Assembly: GCF_001270745.1 (NCBI RefSeq)
Contig: NZ_LFXL01000030.1
Span: 62,001 to 126,000 of the forward strand
Reading direction: 5' to 3'
DNA: 64,000 nt
Source of the DNA: Jiangella muralis
GTDB taxonomy: Bacteria > Actinomycetota > Actinomycetes > Jiangellales > Jiangellaceae
A model generated the notes under the pieces. The model had not been told where the DNA came from and ran no database searches. It saw only the letters and a program-made list of their open reading frames with translations. The translations under genes were made by a program, and so were the position numbers. Every line of letters begins with the position of its first letter. Position 1 is the stretch's first letter. This document shows, in pieces, positions 1 through 8,623 of the stretch.

Positions 1-868
1 GGGTGGTCAGCCGCCACGGCTTGATCAGCTCGACCGGGTCGAACCCGGCGGCCACGATCAGGTCGGCCGAGCCGAGGAAGTCCCAGACCACCTGGTTGCA
101 GGCCATGTCGAGCACGCCGGCGAACATCGGCGAGTCCTCCGGCACGACGCCCTTGGCCATGGGCGCCACGACCACCGGCATCCCGGCGGTCTCGGCCAGC
201 CGGAGCAGCTGCTCGGTGGCCTCGCAGCGGGCCGCGCCGATACCGGCCAGCAGCACCGGGCGCCGCGCCGCCGCGAGCACCCGGGCGGGGTCCGGGCCGG
301 TGACCCCGGCTCCCCCGCGCGCCGGGCCGAACGGCGGCACCGCCACCTCGGCGTCGCGCGCGGTGGCCTTGAACGTGTCCGAGCCGACCGTCAGGTGCAC
401 AGCGCCGGGCCGTTCGGCCGTCGCCGTGCGCAGCGCCTTGCGCATGACGGTGGCCACGGCGCCGGCGTCCATGCGACCGGCCCATTTGGTGACCGGCCCG
501 AACAGCGCCTGGTGATCGACCACCTGGTGGGTGAAGAACGGCTCCCTGGCCGAGTCGATCTGGCCCGACACCGCGAGCATCGGCACGCGGTCCAGCGTGG
601 CCGCCGCGACGCCGTTGACCAGCGCGGTGGAGCCCGGGCCCAGCGTCGACAGGCAGACGCCGGGCCGGCCCGTGACCATGCCGTACGCCTCGGCCATGAA
701 CGCCGCCGTGCCCTCGCGGCGGGCCAGCACGACGTCGATGCCGCGCACCCGCGAGCGCTCCATGAACTCGATGATCGGATCACCGGGATAGGCGAAGATC
801 GCCTCGGTGCCCGCCTCGGCGAGGTAGGCCGCCATCACGTCCGCGGTGCTCGCCGCTTCGGTCGTCAT
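1..868 (-). CDS. ThDP-dependent enzyme, acetolactate-synthase-like (partial)
   Basis: Only the first 289 codons are present; the C-terminal half, including the ThDP-diphosphate/Mg domain, runs off the left edge. From the ATG at 868, residues 10-170 read as the N-terminal ThDP pyrimidine domain. The catalytic Glu is in ARREGTAAFMAEAYG (E52), followed by GRPGVCLSTLGPGS. A central Rossmann-like domain starts near 190 (RPVLLAGIGAARC). The family carries out decarboxylation or carboligation of 2-oxo acids; the substrate cannot be read from this half. It starts 3 nt after the stop of the upstream luciferase-like gene, so coupled translation is likely. It is the distal gene of a unit with DUF3830 and luciferase-like genes, which suggests a catabolic rather than biosynthetic (IlvB) role. 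That is inference. Confidence 0.85.
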   Translation of the reverse strand, partial: MTTEAASTADVMAAYLAEAGTEAIFAYPGDPIIEFMERSRVRGIDVVLARREGTAAFMAEAYGMVTGRPGVCLSTLGPGSTALVNGVAAATLDRVPMLAVSGQIDSAREPFFTHQVVDHQALFGPVTKWAGRMDAGAVATVMRKALRTATAERPGAVHLTVGSDTFKATARDAEVAVPPFGPARGGAGVTGPDPARVLAAARRPVLLAGIGAARCEATEQLLRLAETAGMPVVVAPMAKGVVPEDSPMFAGVLDMACNQVVWDFLGSADLIVAAGFDPVELIKPWRLTT

Positions 869-871
869 CGG

Positions 872-1861
872 TCAGGCCGCCAGCTCGCGCAGGCGCGGCA
901 GCACGTTCTCGCCGATCAGCTTGATGGTGCCCACCGGGTCGTTGCTGGCCACCTGGATCGAGACCCACTCCGCGTCGATCTGCTCGACCAGCGGCCGGTA
1001 CGCCTCCACCAGCGCGTCGGCGTCGGGGACGACCGTGTAGCTGCCGAGCACCTCGCTCCGGTCCATCGCGTCGGCCCGCTCGCGCAGCACGGCCGGGTCG
1101 GCCGCCTCCAGCCGGCCGGGCGCCCGCAACCCGCGCATCGGGCCGAGCGCGCGCCAGGCTTCCTCGTCGTCACCGGCCAGGACGGTCCACCGGGTGGCGA
1201 GGATCCGCGGGTCGGGGTTACCGCGCTCGGCGGCCGCGGCCCGGAACGGCTCGATGACCTTGGTGATGGTGTCCTGCGGGTTCTTGACGCTGGTGATGAG
1301 GCCGTCGGCGTGGGCGCCGGCGAACGCGGCCGACTTCGGCCCACCGGCCGCGAGCAGCGTCGGCACCGGCGCCGTCGGCGGGCTGTAGAGCTTGGCGGTG
1401 GTCGTCGTGTAGTGGTCGCCGGCGAAGTCCAGCTTCTCGCCGGCGTGCAGCCGCCGGATGATCTCCAGCGCCTCGCGCATGCGGCCCATCCGCTCGCCGT
1501 AGCCGGGGAACTCCCAGCCCAGCGGCGTCTCGTTGATGGCCTCGCCGCTGCCGACGCCCAGCAGCAGGCGGCCGCCGGACAGCCGCTGGACGGTGGCCGA
1601 GGCCTGCGCCACCAGGCCCGGGTGGTAGTGGAACAGCGGGCAGGTGACGGACGTGCCGAGCTCGACCCGCTCGGTGCGGGCCGCCACCGTGCCCAGCCAG
1701 CTCCACACGAACCCCGCGGCGGAGGTGTCGTCGACCCACGGGTGGAAGTGGTCGGATCCCAGGACGGTGTCGAACCCGGCCTGCTCGGCCAGGACGGCCT
1801 GCTCGACCAGGTCCTCCGGCTGGTAGGACTCGTGACTGCACAACCAGGCGAACTTGACCAT
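872..1861 (-). CDS. Luciferase-like F420-dependent oxidoreductase (FGD-like family)
   Basis: The 329-residue product has a typical luciferase-like TIM barrel. The N-terminus (KFAWLCSHESYQPEDLVEQA), the SDHFHPW motif near residue 37, LGTSVTCPLFHYHP and GVGSGEAINE near 105 match the subfamily I recall for F420-dependent glucose-6-phosphate dehydrogenase and its relatives (TIGR03557 type). That family uses reduced or oxidised cofactor F420 on diverse substrates, so F420 use is a family expectation and the substrate is open. The gene lies between the DUF3830 genes (upstream) and the ThDP enzyme (downstream). Gaps are 12 and 3 nt, so all are probably co-transcribed. Confidence 0.85.
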   Translation of the reverse strand: MVKFAWLCSHESYQPEDLVEQAVLAEQAGFDTVLGSDHFHPWVDDTSAAGFVWSWLGTVAARTERVELGTSVTCPLFHYHPGLVAQASATVQRLSGGRLLLGVGSGEAINETPLGWEFPGYGERMGRMREALEIIRRLHAGEKLDFAGDHYTTTTAKLYSPPTAPVPTLLAAGGPKSAAFAGAHADGLITSVKNPQDTITKVIEPFRAAAAERGNPDPRILATRWTVLAGDDEEAWRALGPMRGLRAPGRLEAADPAVLRERADAMDRSEVLGSYTVVPDADALVEAYRPLVEQIDAEWVSIQVASNDPVGTIKLIGENVLPRLRELAA

Positions 1862-1873
1862 GCGCTCTTCCCT

Positions 1874-2296
1874 TCAGACCCGGCCGACGGTGATGGCCGA
1901 CGGGCCCTGGTCGGCCGTGCGGGCCACGACGGACAGGAACTCCGTCCGGTTGGTGACGATCTTGGCCAGGCGGGTCGTGTAGTCGACGCCGACCGCCCAG
2001 CGGTATTCGCCGACGCCGTAGCCGATGAGGATTTCGCTGCCCCGCGGGCGCATCACGAGCGTGCCCGGGTAGATCGACGTGACCGGGTTCTCCAGTTCGG
2101 CGACCTCGCGCAGCGGGCCCTCGCCCGGGTGCAGCACACCGACATCGCCGGACCACTTGGCCGAGATCAGCCTGCGTTCGATCGGCTCGGCCAGCATCTC
2201 CCACAAGGCGGCGGTGGCCTTCGGCGCGTTCGCCTCCAGCAGCAGCGCCTCCGCGGTCACGCCGCCGGACTCCAGCCGGATCCGCTTCTCCGTCAT
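1874..2296 (-). CDS. DUF3830-like protein, copy 3
   Basis: A 140-residue protein; the whole length resembles two neighbours at 2293-2709 and 2706-3134. The shared core is PVTSIYPGT followed by VMRP and a later YGVGEYRW segment. I recall this as the DUF3830 (cyclophilin-like fold) family, which is often found beside ABC importers and amidohydrolases; no reaction is established to my knowledge. No signal peptide or membrane segment is seen. Its ATG at 2296 overlaps the stop of the previous copy (ATGA), so the three copies are translationally coupled. Function is unknown; a small-molecule-binding or isomerase role is only a guess. Confidence 0.75.
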   Translation of the reverse strand: MTEKRIRLESGGVTAEALLLEANAPKATAALWEMLAEPIERRLISAKWSGDVGVLHPGEGPLREVAELENPVTSIYPGTLVMRPRGSEILIGYGVGEYRWAVGVDYTTRLAKIVTNRTEFLSVVARTADQGPSAITVGRV

Positions 2297-2709
2297 CGTC
2301 GCTCCCCCTGCTCGATCAGCACGTCCAGCGCTCCACGGTCGCGGGTGTCCTGGAGCTTCCCCGCGAGCTCGGCGGCGTTCTCGACGACGTCGCCCAGGTA
2401 GGTCACCCAGTGGGTGCCGGTGTTGCTGCGCGCCTGGCCCTGGCCGTAGGCGAACACCAGGTAGCCGCGGACGGGGTCGTAGGCGACCATGCCCGGGTAG
2501 TACATGGAGACCTGGCCCTCGATACCGGCCGTCTCGTCGCGCAGCGCGGCGTCGTGCACGACGGCGCAGTTGCCGCTGCGGCTGGCGTGCACCACCCGGG
2601 TCCGCAGGGGCAACGCGGCGAGGACCGCGGCCACGCCGTTCGGCGCGGCGGCGTCCTTCAGCTCGGCGACGGCGGTGATGCCGTCGATCGTGATGCGCAG
2701 CTTCGTCAC
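2293..2709 (-). CDS. DUF3830-like protein, copy 2
   Basis: A 138-residue protein, the most divergent of the three tandem paralogues: the core reads GQVSMYYPGMVAYDP rather than PVTSIYPGT. The start is the GTG at 2709 (VTKLRITIDGI), chosen because it overlaps the stop of copy 1 as GTGA and matches the N-termini of the paralogues (KRIEVRV, KRIRLES). A longer in-frame reading exists but would run back through copy 1. The differing core suggests either a different ligand or a regulatory or structural partner in a hetero-oligomer; this is inference. Confidence 0.75.
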   Translation of the reverse strand: MTKLRITIDGITAVAELKDAAAPNGVAAVLAALPLRTRVVHASRSGNCAVVHDAALRDETAGIEGQVSMYYPGMVAYDPVRGYLVFAYGQGQARSNTGTHWVTYLGDVVENAAELAGKLQDTRDRGALDVLIEQGERR

Positions 2710-3134
2710 GACTCGTCCTCCGCTCGGGTGATCGACACCTCGGTGGAACCGTCCCGCCAGGTGGCGCCGAAGGCGGCCAGCAGCTCGGCGCCGTCGCCGT
2801 CCAGCTCGGCGACCGGTGTGGCGTAGGTGCGGCCCACCGGGCCGCGCGACTCGGCGACGCCGTACGACAGGAACAGCTCGGCGACGCCGCGCGGGTTCGG
2901 CCGCATCACGATCGTGCCCGGATAGATCGACGTCACCGGCAGCTCGATGTCGTCGAGCGCGGCGATCGGCTGGTTCGGTGTCTTCACCCACACCGCCGAC
3001 CCGGCCCACCGGGCGTGCGTGATGGTGCCCTCGATCGGCAGCGACTCCCAGAAGGCGTCGGCCGTCTTCGGCGCGTCCTCGAGCAGGGTGTAGCGCGCGG
3101 CGGCGCCGCCCACCCGGACTTCGATCCTCTTCAT
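2706..3134 (-). CDS. DUF3830-like protein, copy 1
   Basis: A 142-residue protein starting at the ATG at 3134 (MKRIEVRVGGAAA). The purine-rich GGGATGGGGA just upstream fits a ribosome binding site better than the alternative ATG at 3146, which would place codons inside that site. It contains LPVTSIYPGTIVMRPNP and a SYGVAESRGPV segment. First of three coupled paralogues, 43 nt downstream of the second luciferase-like gene. Family assignment to DUF3830 is from recognition of the motif and size; no enzymatic role is known to me. Confidence 0.75.
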   Translation of the reverse strand: MKRIEVRVGGAAARYTLLEDAPKTADAFWESLPIEGTITHARWAGSAVWVKTPNQPIAALDDIELPVTSIYPGTIVMRPNPRGVAELFLSYGVAESRGPVGRTYATPVAELDGDGAELLAAFGATWRDGSTEVSITRAEDES

Positions 3135-3177
3135 TCCCCATCCCATCGGTCGTCTCGATGCGTGTGTGCCGGCGGCG

Positions 3178-4161
3178 TTACGCGAACTGCGCGATGACCT
3201 CCTTCCCGAGCAGCTGGATCTGCTCGAGCACCTGCTCGGGGGTGTTCCCGCTCGGGATGAGCCCGACGTGCCGCATGCCGGCCTGCTCGTACTCGCGCAG
3301 CCGGGCCACGACGTCGTCCGGCGACCCGACGATGTACGACGTCTCCGCGGACCGGCCGCGGGCCGCGCCCAGACCCCGGGCCAGGGAGTTCTCCCACCGC
3401 TCCTGCGCCTGTGCGCGCGTCGGCGCGACGAGCACGTCGAACTGCAGGCTGACCTCGATCTCGTCCGGGTCGCGGCCGACCTGCGCGCACGCGGCGTGCA
3501 GTGCCTGGATCCGCTCGGTCAGCTGTTCCGGCGTGATGTGCATGTGGATCCAGCCGGCGCCCCACCGGGCGGTGCGGCGCAGCATCTCGTCGCCGGCTCC
3601 GGTCATGTACAGCGGGAACGGACGCTGCACGGGCTTCGGGAAGACCTCCGCGCCCTGCACGCTGAAGTACTCGCCGTCGTGGTCGACGACCTGCTCGGTG
3701 AGCAGCTTCTCCAGCAGCTCCAGCGACTCCTCCAGCCAGCGCCCGCGGTTGATCGACGAGCTGAACCGGCCACGCAGGCGGTCGAGCTCAGTGCGTTTGC
3801 CGCCCAGCCCGAGACCGAGCGCGTACCGCCCGCCGGACAGCACGTCGAGCGTGGCGACCTGCTTGGCCAGCAGGATCGGGTCGCGCAGCGGCACCGTGAC
3901 GGCCGACGTGACGAACCGGATCCGCTCGGTGCGAGCGGCCAGGAACGCCAGCGTCGTCTGGGCCTCGAAGAAGTTCGGCGTCGCGCGGGCCTGGCCCGAC
4001 AACGCCTCGTCGAAGGTGGACTGCAGGTCGTTGGCCCAGAGCGAGTCGAACCCGCTCGCCTCGGCGGTCACCGCGATGTCGGTGAGCACGTCGGGCGTCG
4101 TGAACCCGGGCGGATAGACCTTCCCTTCGCGACAGTTCGGTATGGCTGCTCCGAAACGCAT
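3178..4161 (-). CDS. Luciferase-like F420-dependent oxidoreductase
   Basis: A 327-residue luciferase-like TIM-barrel protein (N-terminus MRFGAAIPNCREGKVYPPGF). Family marks are FDSLWANDL near 38-46, TSAVTVPLRDP near 85 and the GGRYALGLGLGG loop near 108-119. A C-terminal segment, VGSPDDVVARLREYEQAGMRHVGL, is typical of F420 or FMN luciferase-like oxidoreductases. It is the first gene of a unit running to the left edge. A palindromic site resembling those before two other units lies 27 bp upstream, at 4188-4203. Substrate unknown; the linkage with an ABC importer and three DUF3830 proteins suggests uptake and redox breakdown of one class of compound. Confidence 0.85.
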   Translation of the reverse strand: MRFGAAIPNCREGKVYPPGFTTPDVLTDIAVTAEASGFDSLWANDLQSTFDEALSGQARATPNFFEAQTTLAFLAARTERIRFVTSAVTVPLRDPILLAKQVATLDVLSGGRYALGLGLGGKRTELDRLRGRFSSSINRGRWLEESLELLEKLLTEQVVDHDGEYFSVQGAEVFPKPVQRPFPLYMTGAGDEMLRRTARWGAGWIHMHITPEQLTERIQALHAACAQVGRDPDEIEVSLQFDVLVAPTRAQAQERWENSLARGLGAARGRSAETSYIVGSPDDVVARLREYEQAGMRHVGLIPSGNTPEQVLEQIQLLGKEVIAQFA

Positions 4162-4187
4162 GCGCTCGAACCTCCGTGTCTACGATT

Positions 4188-4203
4188 GCATCCCAATGTA
4201 TAC
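4188..4203. promoter_or_regulatory. Putative GntR operator, site 1
   Basis: GCATCCCAATGTATAC, 27 bp before the luciferase-like gene at 4161. It matches GCATACCGAAGTATGC (10579-10594) and GCATACCGACGTACAC (11474-11489) in spacing and in most positions. All three sit before separate transcription units of one cluster that contains a GntR regulator. Binding is inferred. Confidence 0.5.
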
Positions 4204-4250
4204 CGTCGCGCGCAATGACGTCCAGGCCCGCCCGGAGCGCGCCCCGCGGC

Positions 4251-4928
4251 CTAGCTCAGGTCGGTCTCCCAGAGCTTCAGCCGGATGTCCCGGGCAGCGG
4301 TGAAGTGCTGCCCCGCCAGCTCGGCGGCGAGCTCGCCGTTGCGGGCCTCGATGGCGTCGACCAGCTGCTCGTGCTCGCGGTTGGAGGTCTCCCACCGGCC
4401 CGGGTAGGCCAGCGTCGTCGCCGGGTACCGGCCCAGGTGCATGCTCAGCCGCCCGAGCAGGTCGATGAGCGAGCCGTTGTGGCTGGCCCGCCAGACCAGC
4501 CGGTGGAAGTCGGCGTTGATCGCTGCCTTGGTGGTGGCGTCGGCATCGGCGAGCGCGGCCATGCGCGGGATCATCCGGCGCATGAGCAACAGGTCGTTCT
4601 GGTTGCGGCGGTCGGCGGCGAACCGGGCCGCCGTGGCCTCCAGCACGATGCGGGTCTCGTAGATGTCGAGGATCTCCTCGGGACTGCTCTCCCGCACCAC
4701 CAGGCCGCGGTCGCCGCGGCGGATCAGGCCGTCCTGTTCCAGGCGGGTCAGCGCCTCGCGCACCGGCGTGCGGCTGACCTGGCACCACTCGGCCAGCGTG
4801 GCCTCGACGAGCGGCTGCCCCGGCTCCAGTTCCCCGGAGAGGATGGCCTGCCTGATCTTCTCGTAGGGGTTCGGCCGGCGGTCCGGTGGCGGGAATCGTC
4901 GCTGATCGTCGCTTGGGACCGTGACCAT
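4251..4928 (-). CDS. GntR family regulator, FadR/FCD type
   Basis: A 225-residue protein with an N-terminal winged helix-turn-helix (YEKIRQAILSGELEPGQPL, then LAEWCQVSRTPVREALTRLE at about 46-65) and an all-helical FCD ligand domain from ~85. FCD metal ligands are visible as NADFHRLVW and NREHEQLVDAIE. FCD regulators usually respond to organic acids or pathway intermediates. It lies 55 nt after the solute-binding-protein gene, so it can be co-transcribed with the importer and feed back on it. It is the obvious candidate to bind the three GCATAC-type palindromes in this cluster. That pairing is inference from position and symmetry. Confidence 0.9.
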   Translation of the reverse strand: MVTVPSDDQRRFPPPDRRPNPYEKIRQAILSGELEPGQPLVEATLAEWCQVSRTPVREALTRLEQDGLIRRGDRGLVVRESSPEEILDIYETRIVLEATAARFAADRRNQNDLLLMRRMIPRMAALADADATTKAAINADFHRLVWRASHNGSLIDLLGRLSMHLGRYPATTLAYPGRWETSNREHEQLVDAIEARNGELAAELAGQHFTAARDIRLKLWETDLS

Positions 4929-4983
4929 CGGGTGCTGCCTTTCTCAGGATGAGCATTTGAGAGTAGCCGATCTTGCCTGATCG

Positions 4984-6582
4984 TCACGGCTCCAGCGCAC
5001 TCCAGGTGAGGTCGCCGGAGAGCGCTCCGGACAGGAACTCGTCGATGCCGCCGAAGCTCGAGCGGATGGCGTCGGGCTGATCGGCCTGCAGCAGCGTGAG
5101 CGCCGGCAGGTCCGCGGCGATGATCTCCTGGGCCTGGGCGTAGATCTCGGCCCGGGCCGCCTGGTCCTGGGTGCGGGCGGCCTCGGCGAAGAGGGCGTCC
5201 AACTCCTCGTTGCAGTAGCCCGTCGGGTTGTTGAACGCCAGCTTGTCCGGGTTGCACTTGTAGACCCTCCCGATGCCGAACTCCGGGTCCGGGCGCGTGT
5301 CGAGCGAGAGCAGGTTGGTGCCGAAGTCCTGCTGGGCGAAGAGCGCGTCACTGTTGACCGTCGCCTCGTCCTGGGTGGGCTCGGTCTCCACCCCGATGGC
5401 CCGCCAGTTGTCCGTGATGATGGCGGCCAGCGCCTGCGTGTACGGCTGGGTCGCCACGTAGCGGAGCCTGACGCTGAACCGGGTGCCGTCGCCCTGCTCG
5501 GGGTACCCCGCCTGGTCCAGCAGCGCGGCGGCCGCGTCGGGGTCGTAACCGTACTCGTCGAGGTAGTCGATCCCGGTGTCGGTCGCCCAGAGCCCGGTCG
5601 GGAACGACCCCGCCGCCGGCTCGGTGAACTCCGGGTCGGCCGACTTCGACATCAGCTCGCGGTCCAGCGCCAGGTACAGCGCCTTGCGCACCTCCGGGTC
5701 GTTCAGCGGCTCCTCGTTCTGGTTGAGCCACATCGTCATGAACGTCGCCGACACCCGGCCGTTCTGCAGGGTGATCTCGTCGTTGCCCTCGAGGGCCTTG
5801 ACGATGGTGTCGTCGACGTCGAACTTGTTGATGTAGTCGATCTCGCCATTGACCAGTGCGTTCGCGCGCGAGTTGCTGTCCGGGATCACCTTGTAGATCA
5901 GCCGGCCGATGGCCGGTGCGCCGTCCCAGTAGTCCTCGTTGGCGGTCAGCGTGATGGTGTCGCCGCTCCAACTGTCGAAGACGAACGGACCGGTGCCCAC
6001 CGGGGCGCGGTTGTTCGGGTTGGTCAGCAGGTCGGTGCCGGCGTAGATGTGCTCGGGCTGGATGCTGAAATCCTGCGGGCCCAACGCCAGCAGCAACGGC
6101 GCCAGCGGCTGCTTCAGCGTGACGACGACGGTGGCGTCGTCAGGCGCCGCGACGGAGGCGATGGTGCTGGTCAGCACCGCCCCGGTCGGCGAGAGCGGCA
6201 GCACCTCCTGGAAGCTGAAGAGGACGTCGGCCGAGGTGAACGGCTCGCCGTCGTGCCAGGTGACGCCTTGGCGGAGGTGGAAGGTGTAGCTCAGGCCGTC
6301 GTCGGAGATGTCCCAGCTCTCCGCCAGCGCCGGCACGACCTCCTTGTCCTTCGTCGTGCGCACCAGGCCCTCGCCGACGGCCAGGCCGACCGTGGCCGTC
6401 AGGGCGTCGGAGGTGAAGCTGCGCACGAGCATCTCCGGCTGGCTGGCCAGGCCGGTGACGAACGTGGTCTCGCCGTCGCCACCGGTGGATTCGGTGCCGG
6501 AGCCGCCGCAGGAGGCCAGGAACAGCGCCGCGGCCGCGATGGCCGGCACGATGCCGGCCCGCCGCGCAAACGTGATGGTCAT
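4984..6582 (-). CDS. ABC importer solute-binding lipoprotein, family 5
   Basis: A 532-residue periplasmic-type binding protein of the peptide/nickel/opine family. It has a lipoprotein signal (RRAGIVPAIAAAALFLASC, Cys25), so the mature protein is anchored to the outer face of the membrane. The family fold is supported by VGEGLVRTTKDKEVVPALAE, LRQGVTWHDGEPFTSADV and NPTGYCNEELDAL. Genes for two ATPases and two permeases lie directly upstream with overlapping ends, so this is the specificity component of a complete importer. The family transports oligopeptides, glutathione, opines and other compounds; the ligand here is unknown. Confidence 0.9.
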   Translation of the reverse strand: MTITFARRAGIVPAIAAAALFLASCGGSGTESTGGDGETTFVTGLASQPEMLVRSFTSDALTATVGLAVGEGLVRTTKDKEVVPALAESWDISDDGLSYTFHLRQGVTWHDGEPFTSADVLFSFQEVLPLSPTGAVLTSTIASVAAPDDATVVVTLKQPLAPLLLALGPQDFSIQPEHIYAGTDLLTNPNNRAPVGTGPFVFDSWSGDTITLTANEDYWDGAPAIGRLIYKVIPDSNSRANALVNGEIDYINKFDVDDTIVKALEGNDEITLQNGRVSATFMTMWLNQNEEPLNDPEVRKALYLALDRELMSKSADPEFTEPAAGSFPTGLWATDTGIDYLDEYGYDPDAAAALLDQAGYPEQGDGTRFSVRLRYVATQPYTQALAAIITDNWRAIGVETEPTQDEATVNSDALFAQQDFGTNLLSLDTRPDPEFGIGRVYKCNPDKLAFNNPTGYCNEELDALFAEAARTQDQAARAEIYAQAQEIIAADLPALTLLQADQPDAIRSSFGGIDEFLSGALSGDLTWSALEP

Positions 6583-7625
6583 GATCTGTCGCTCTCTGCC
6601 GCACCGACGGTGCGGCGGTCATGGGCCGGCGGTACCGCCGGCTCGGACAGCAGATGACACGCGGCCAGCCCGTGATCCGGGACCGGCAGCAACGGGGGGT
6701 CGACGCTCGCGCAGACCTCCATGGCGTACGGGCAGCGCGGGTGGAACCGGCAGCCGCTCGGCGGGGCGAGCGCTGACGGCGGGTCACCGGACAGCGTGCG
6801 CCGGGACGGTGTGGAGCCACCCCGCCGGATCCGCGGGGTGGCGGCCAGCAGGGCCTGGGTGTACGGGTGCCGGGGCGACTGGAAGACCCGCTCCGTCGGA
6901 CCCTGCTCGACGATGCGGCCGAGGTACATGACCGCGACGTCCTGGGCGGTCGACGCGACCACCGACAGGTCGTGGGTGATCAGCAGGACACTGATGCCGC
7001 GTTCGGCGCGGATGTCGGCGAGCAGGTTGAGGATCTGGCCACGGATGGACACATCCAGCGCGGAGACCGGCTCGTCGGCGATGATCACGTCCGGCTCGAC
7101 CGCCAGCGCGCGGGCGATGCCGACCCGCTGCAGCTGCCCGCCGCTGAGCTCGTGCGGGCGCCGGGCCAGGAACTGGCGTCCCGGCTGCAGGCCCACCTGG
7201 TCGAGCAGCCGGGCCACGTCGTCCTGGGCCGACCCGCGCGACGTGTGGCCGTACAGCGCCATCGCGCTGTGCAGCGTCTCGAAGACGGTCTTGCGGGGGT
7301 TGAGCGCCGAACCGGGGTCCTGGAAGACCGCCTGCACCTTCGGCCGGAACGCGCGCCGGTAGTCGCGGCGGCTCAGCTGGTCGATCGGCCGGCCGTGCAG
7401 TGCCACCGTGCCGGTGTCGGGTCGCAGCAGGCCGAGCGCCACCCGCGCGGTGGTGCTCTTGCCGCACCCGCTCTCCCCCACGAGCCCGAGCATCCGGGCG
7501 CGGTGGAGCTGCAGGTCGACGCCGTCGACGGCGAGGGCATGGCCGGGCCCGCGGGACAGGATGCCGCGGCGGACGCCGTAGCGCTTGCTCACGCCGGACA
7601 GGCTGAGCACGGGTTCGCCGGTCAC
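6579..7625 (-). CDS. ABC importer ATPase (DppF/OppF type)
   Basis: A 348-residue ATPase. Walker A is [10 protein letters not shown], the signature LSGGQLQR, Walker B VIIADEPVSALD, with a C-terminal Cys-containing oligopeptide-ATPase tail (CRFHPRCPYAMEVC). The GTG at 7625 ([12 protein letters not shown]) is chosen because it overlaps the stop of the partner ATPase (GTGA); longer readings enter that gene. Its stop overlaps the ATG of the binding protein (ATGA). It energises the importer as a heterodimer with the next gene. Confidence 0.9.
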   Translation of the reverse strand: MTGEPVLSLSGVSKRYGVRRGILSRGPGHALAVDGVDLQLHRARMLGLVGESGCGKSTTARVALGLLRPDTGTVALHGRPIDQLSRRDYRRAFRPKVQAVFQDPGSALNPRKTVFETLHSAMALYGHTSRGSAQDDVARLLDQVGLQPGRQFLARRPHELSGGQLQRVGIARALAVEPDVIIADEPVSALDVSIRGQILNLLADIRAERGISVLLITHDLSVVASTAQDVAVMYLGRIVEQGPTERVFQSPRHPYTQALLAATPRIRRGGSTPSRRTLSGDPPSALAPPSGCRFHPRCPYAMEVCASVDPPLLPVPDHGLAACHLLSEPAVPPAHDRRTVGAAESDRS

Positions 7626-8599
7626 GAGGCCTCCCCGGCGGTGTCGGACGGCAGCCAGCAGCGAGCGGTCCGGTCGCCGTCCAGCCGTACGACCGGCGGG
7701 TCGGCGGCGCACCGGTCGTGGGCGGCGGGGCACCGCGACCGGAACCGGCAGCCCGTCGTGACGCTGCCCGGCGGCGGGACGACCCCGGGGATGGTGCGCA
7801 CCCGCTGCTCGACCGGCTCGTCGACGTCGAGCACGCACGCGAGCAGCCCCTGCGTGTAGGGGTGGCCGGGGTCGTCGAAGACGGCGTCGACGAGGCCCGA
7901 CTCCACGATCTGCCCGGCGTACATGACGTACACGAACTCGCAGGTCTCCGAGACCACGCCGAGGTCGTGCGTCACCACCAGCAGCGCCATGCCGCGCTCG
8001 CGCACCACGTCGGTGATGGTGTCGAGGATCTGCGCCTGCACCGTGACGTCGAGCGCCGTCGTGGGCTCGTCGGCCACCAGCAGTTCGGGGTCGCCGGCCA
8101 GGGCGATCGCGATCAGCACCCGCTGGCGCATGCCGCCGCTGAGCTCGTGCGGGTAGCGCCGGCGGAACGCGCGCGAGTTGTCCAGCCCGACGGAGCGGAA
8201 CAGCGCGGTCACCTGGGTCTCTCGCGCCCGGCGGTCCCGGGTGGCGAGCACCTCCTCGACCTGCGCTCCGACGGTCATCGTGGGATTCAGCCGGGCCAGC
8301 GCGTCCTGGAAGACCATCGCGATGCGGCGACCGCGGTAGTCGCGCAACCGGCGGTCGTCCAGCTGCGCGAGGTCCACCCCGTCGTAGCTCGCCTCGCCGC
8401 TGACGCCGTCCAGCACCGACGGCGGGATGAACCGCAGGATGCCGCGCAGCGTCATCGACTTGCCGCAGCCGCTCTCCCCCACCAGCGCGACGCGCTGGGA
8501 CGGCCGCACCTCGATGCTCACCTCGTCCACCGGCCGGATCACCCCGGCCGGCGTCTTCAGCGCGACCGAGAAGTCGCGGACCGCAAGTCCTGTGCTCAT
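7622..8599 (-). CDS. ABC importer ATPase (DppD/OppD type)
   Basis: A 325-residue ATPase with Walker [11 protein letters not shown], signature LSGGMRQR, Walker [13 protein letters not shown], switch His in VVTHDLGVV, and the C-terminal [14 protein letters not shown] cluster common to peptide-importer ATPases. ATG at 8599. It partners with the ATPase encoded immediately downstream in an overlapping reading. A 24-nt gap separates it from the upstream permease gene, the largest gap inside this importer operon. Confidence 0.9.
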   Translation of the reverse strand: MSTGLAVRDFSVALKTPAGVIRPVDEVSIEVRPSQRVALVGESGCGKSMTLRGILRFIPPSVLDGVSGEASYDGVDLAQLDDRRLRDYRGRRIAMVFQDALARLNPTMTVGAQVEEVLATRDRRARETQVTALFRSVGLDNSRAFRRRYPHELSGGMRQRVLIAIALAGDPELLVADEPTTALDVTVQAQILDTITDVVRERGMALLVVTHDLGVVSETCEFVYVMYAGQIVESGLVDAVFDDPGHPYTQGLLACVLDVDEPVEQRVRTIPGVVPPPGSVTTGCRFRSRCPAAHDRCAADPPVVRLDGDRTARCWLPSDTAGEAS

Positions 8600-8623
8600 C
8601 GCCGGCTCCGTCTCGTCGAATGG

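Noticed and set aside
395-2401. Plus-strand open frame of 668 codons
   Set aside because: Antisense shadow of the ThDP enzyme, luciferase-like and DUF3830 genes; no domain recognised and no ribosome binding site.
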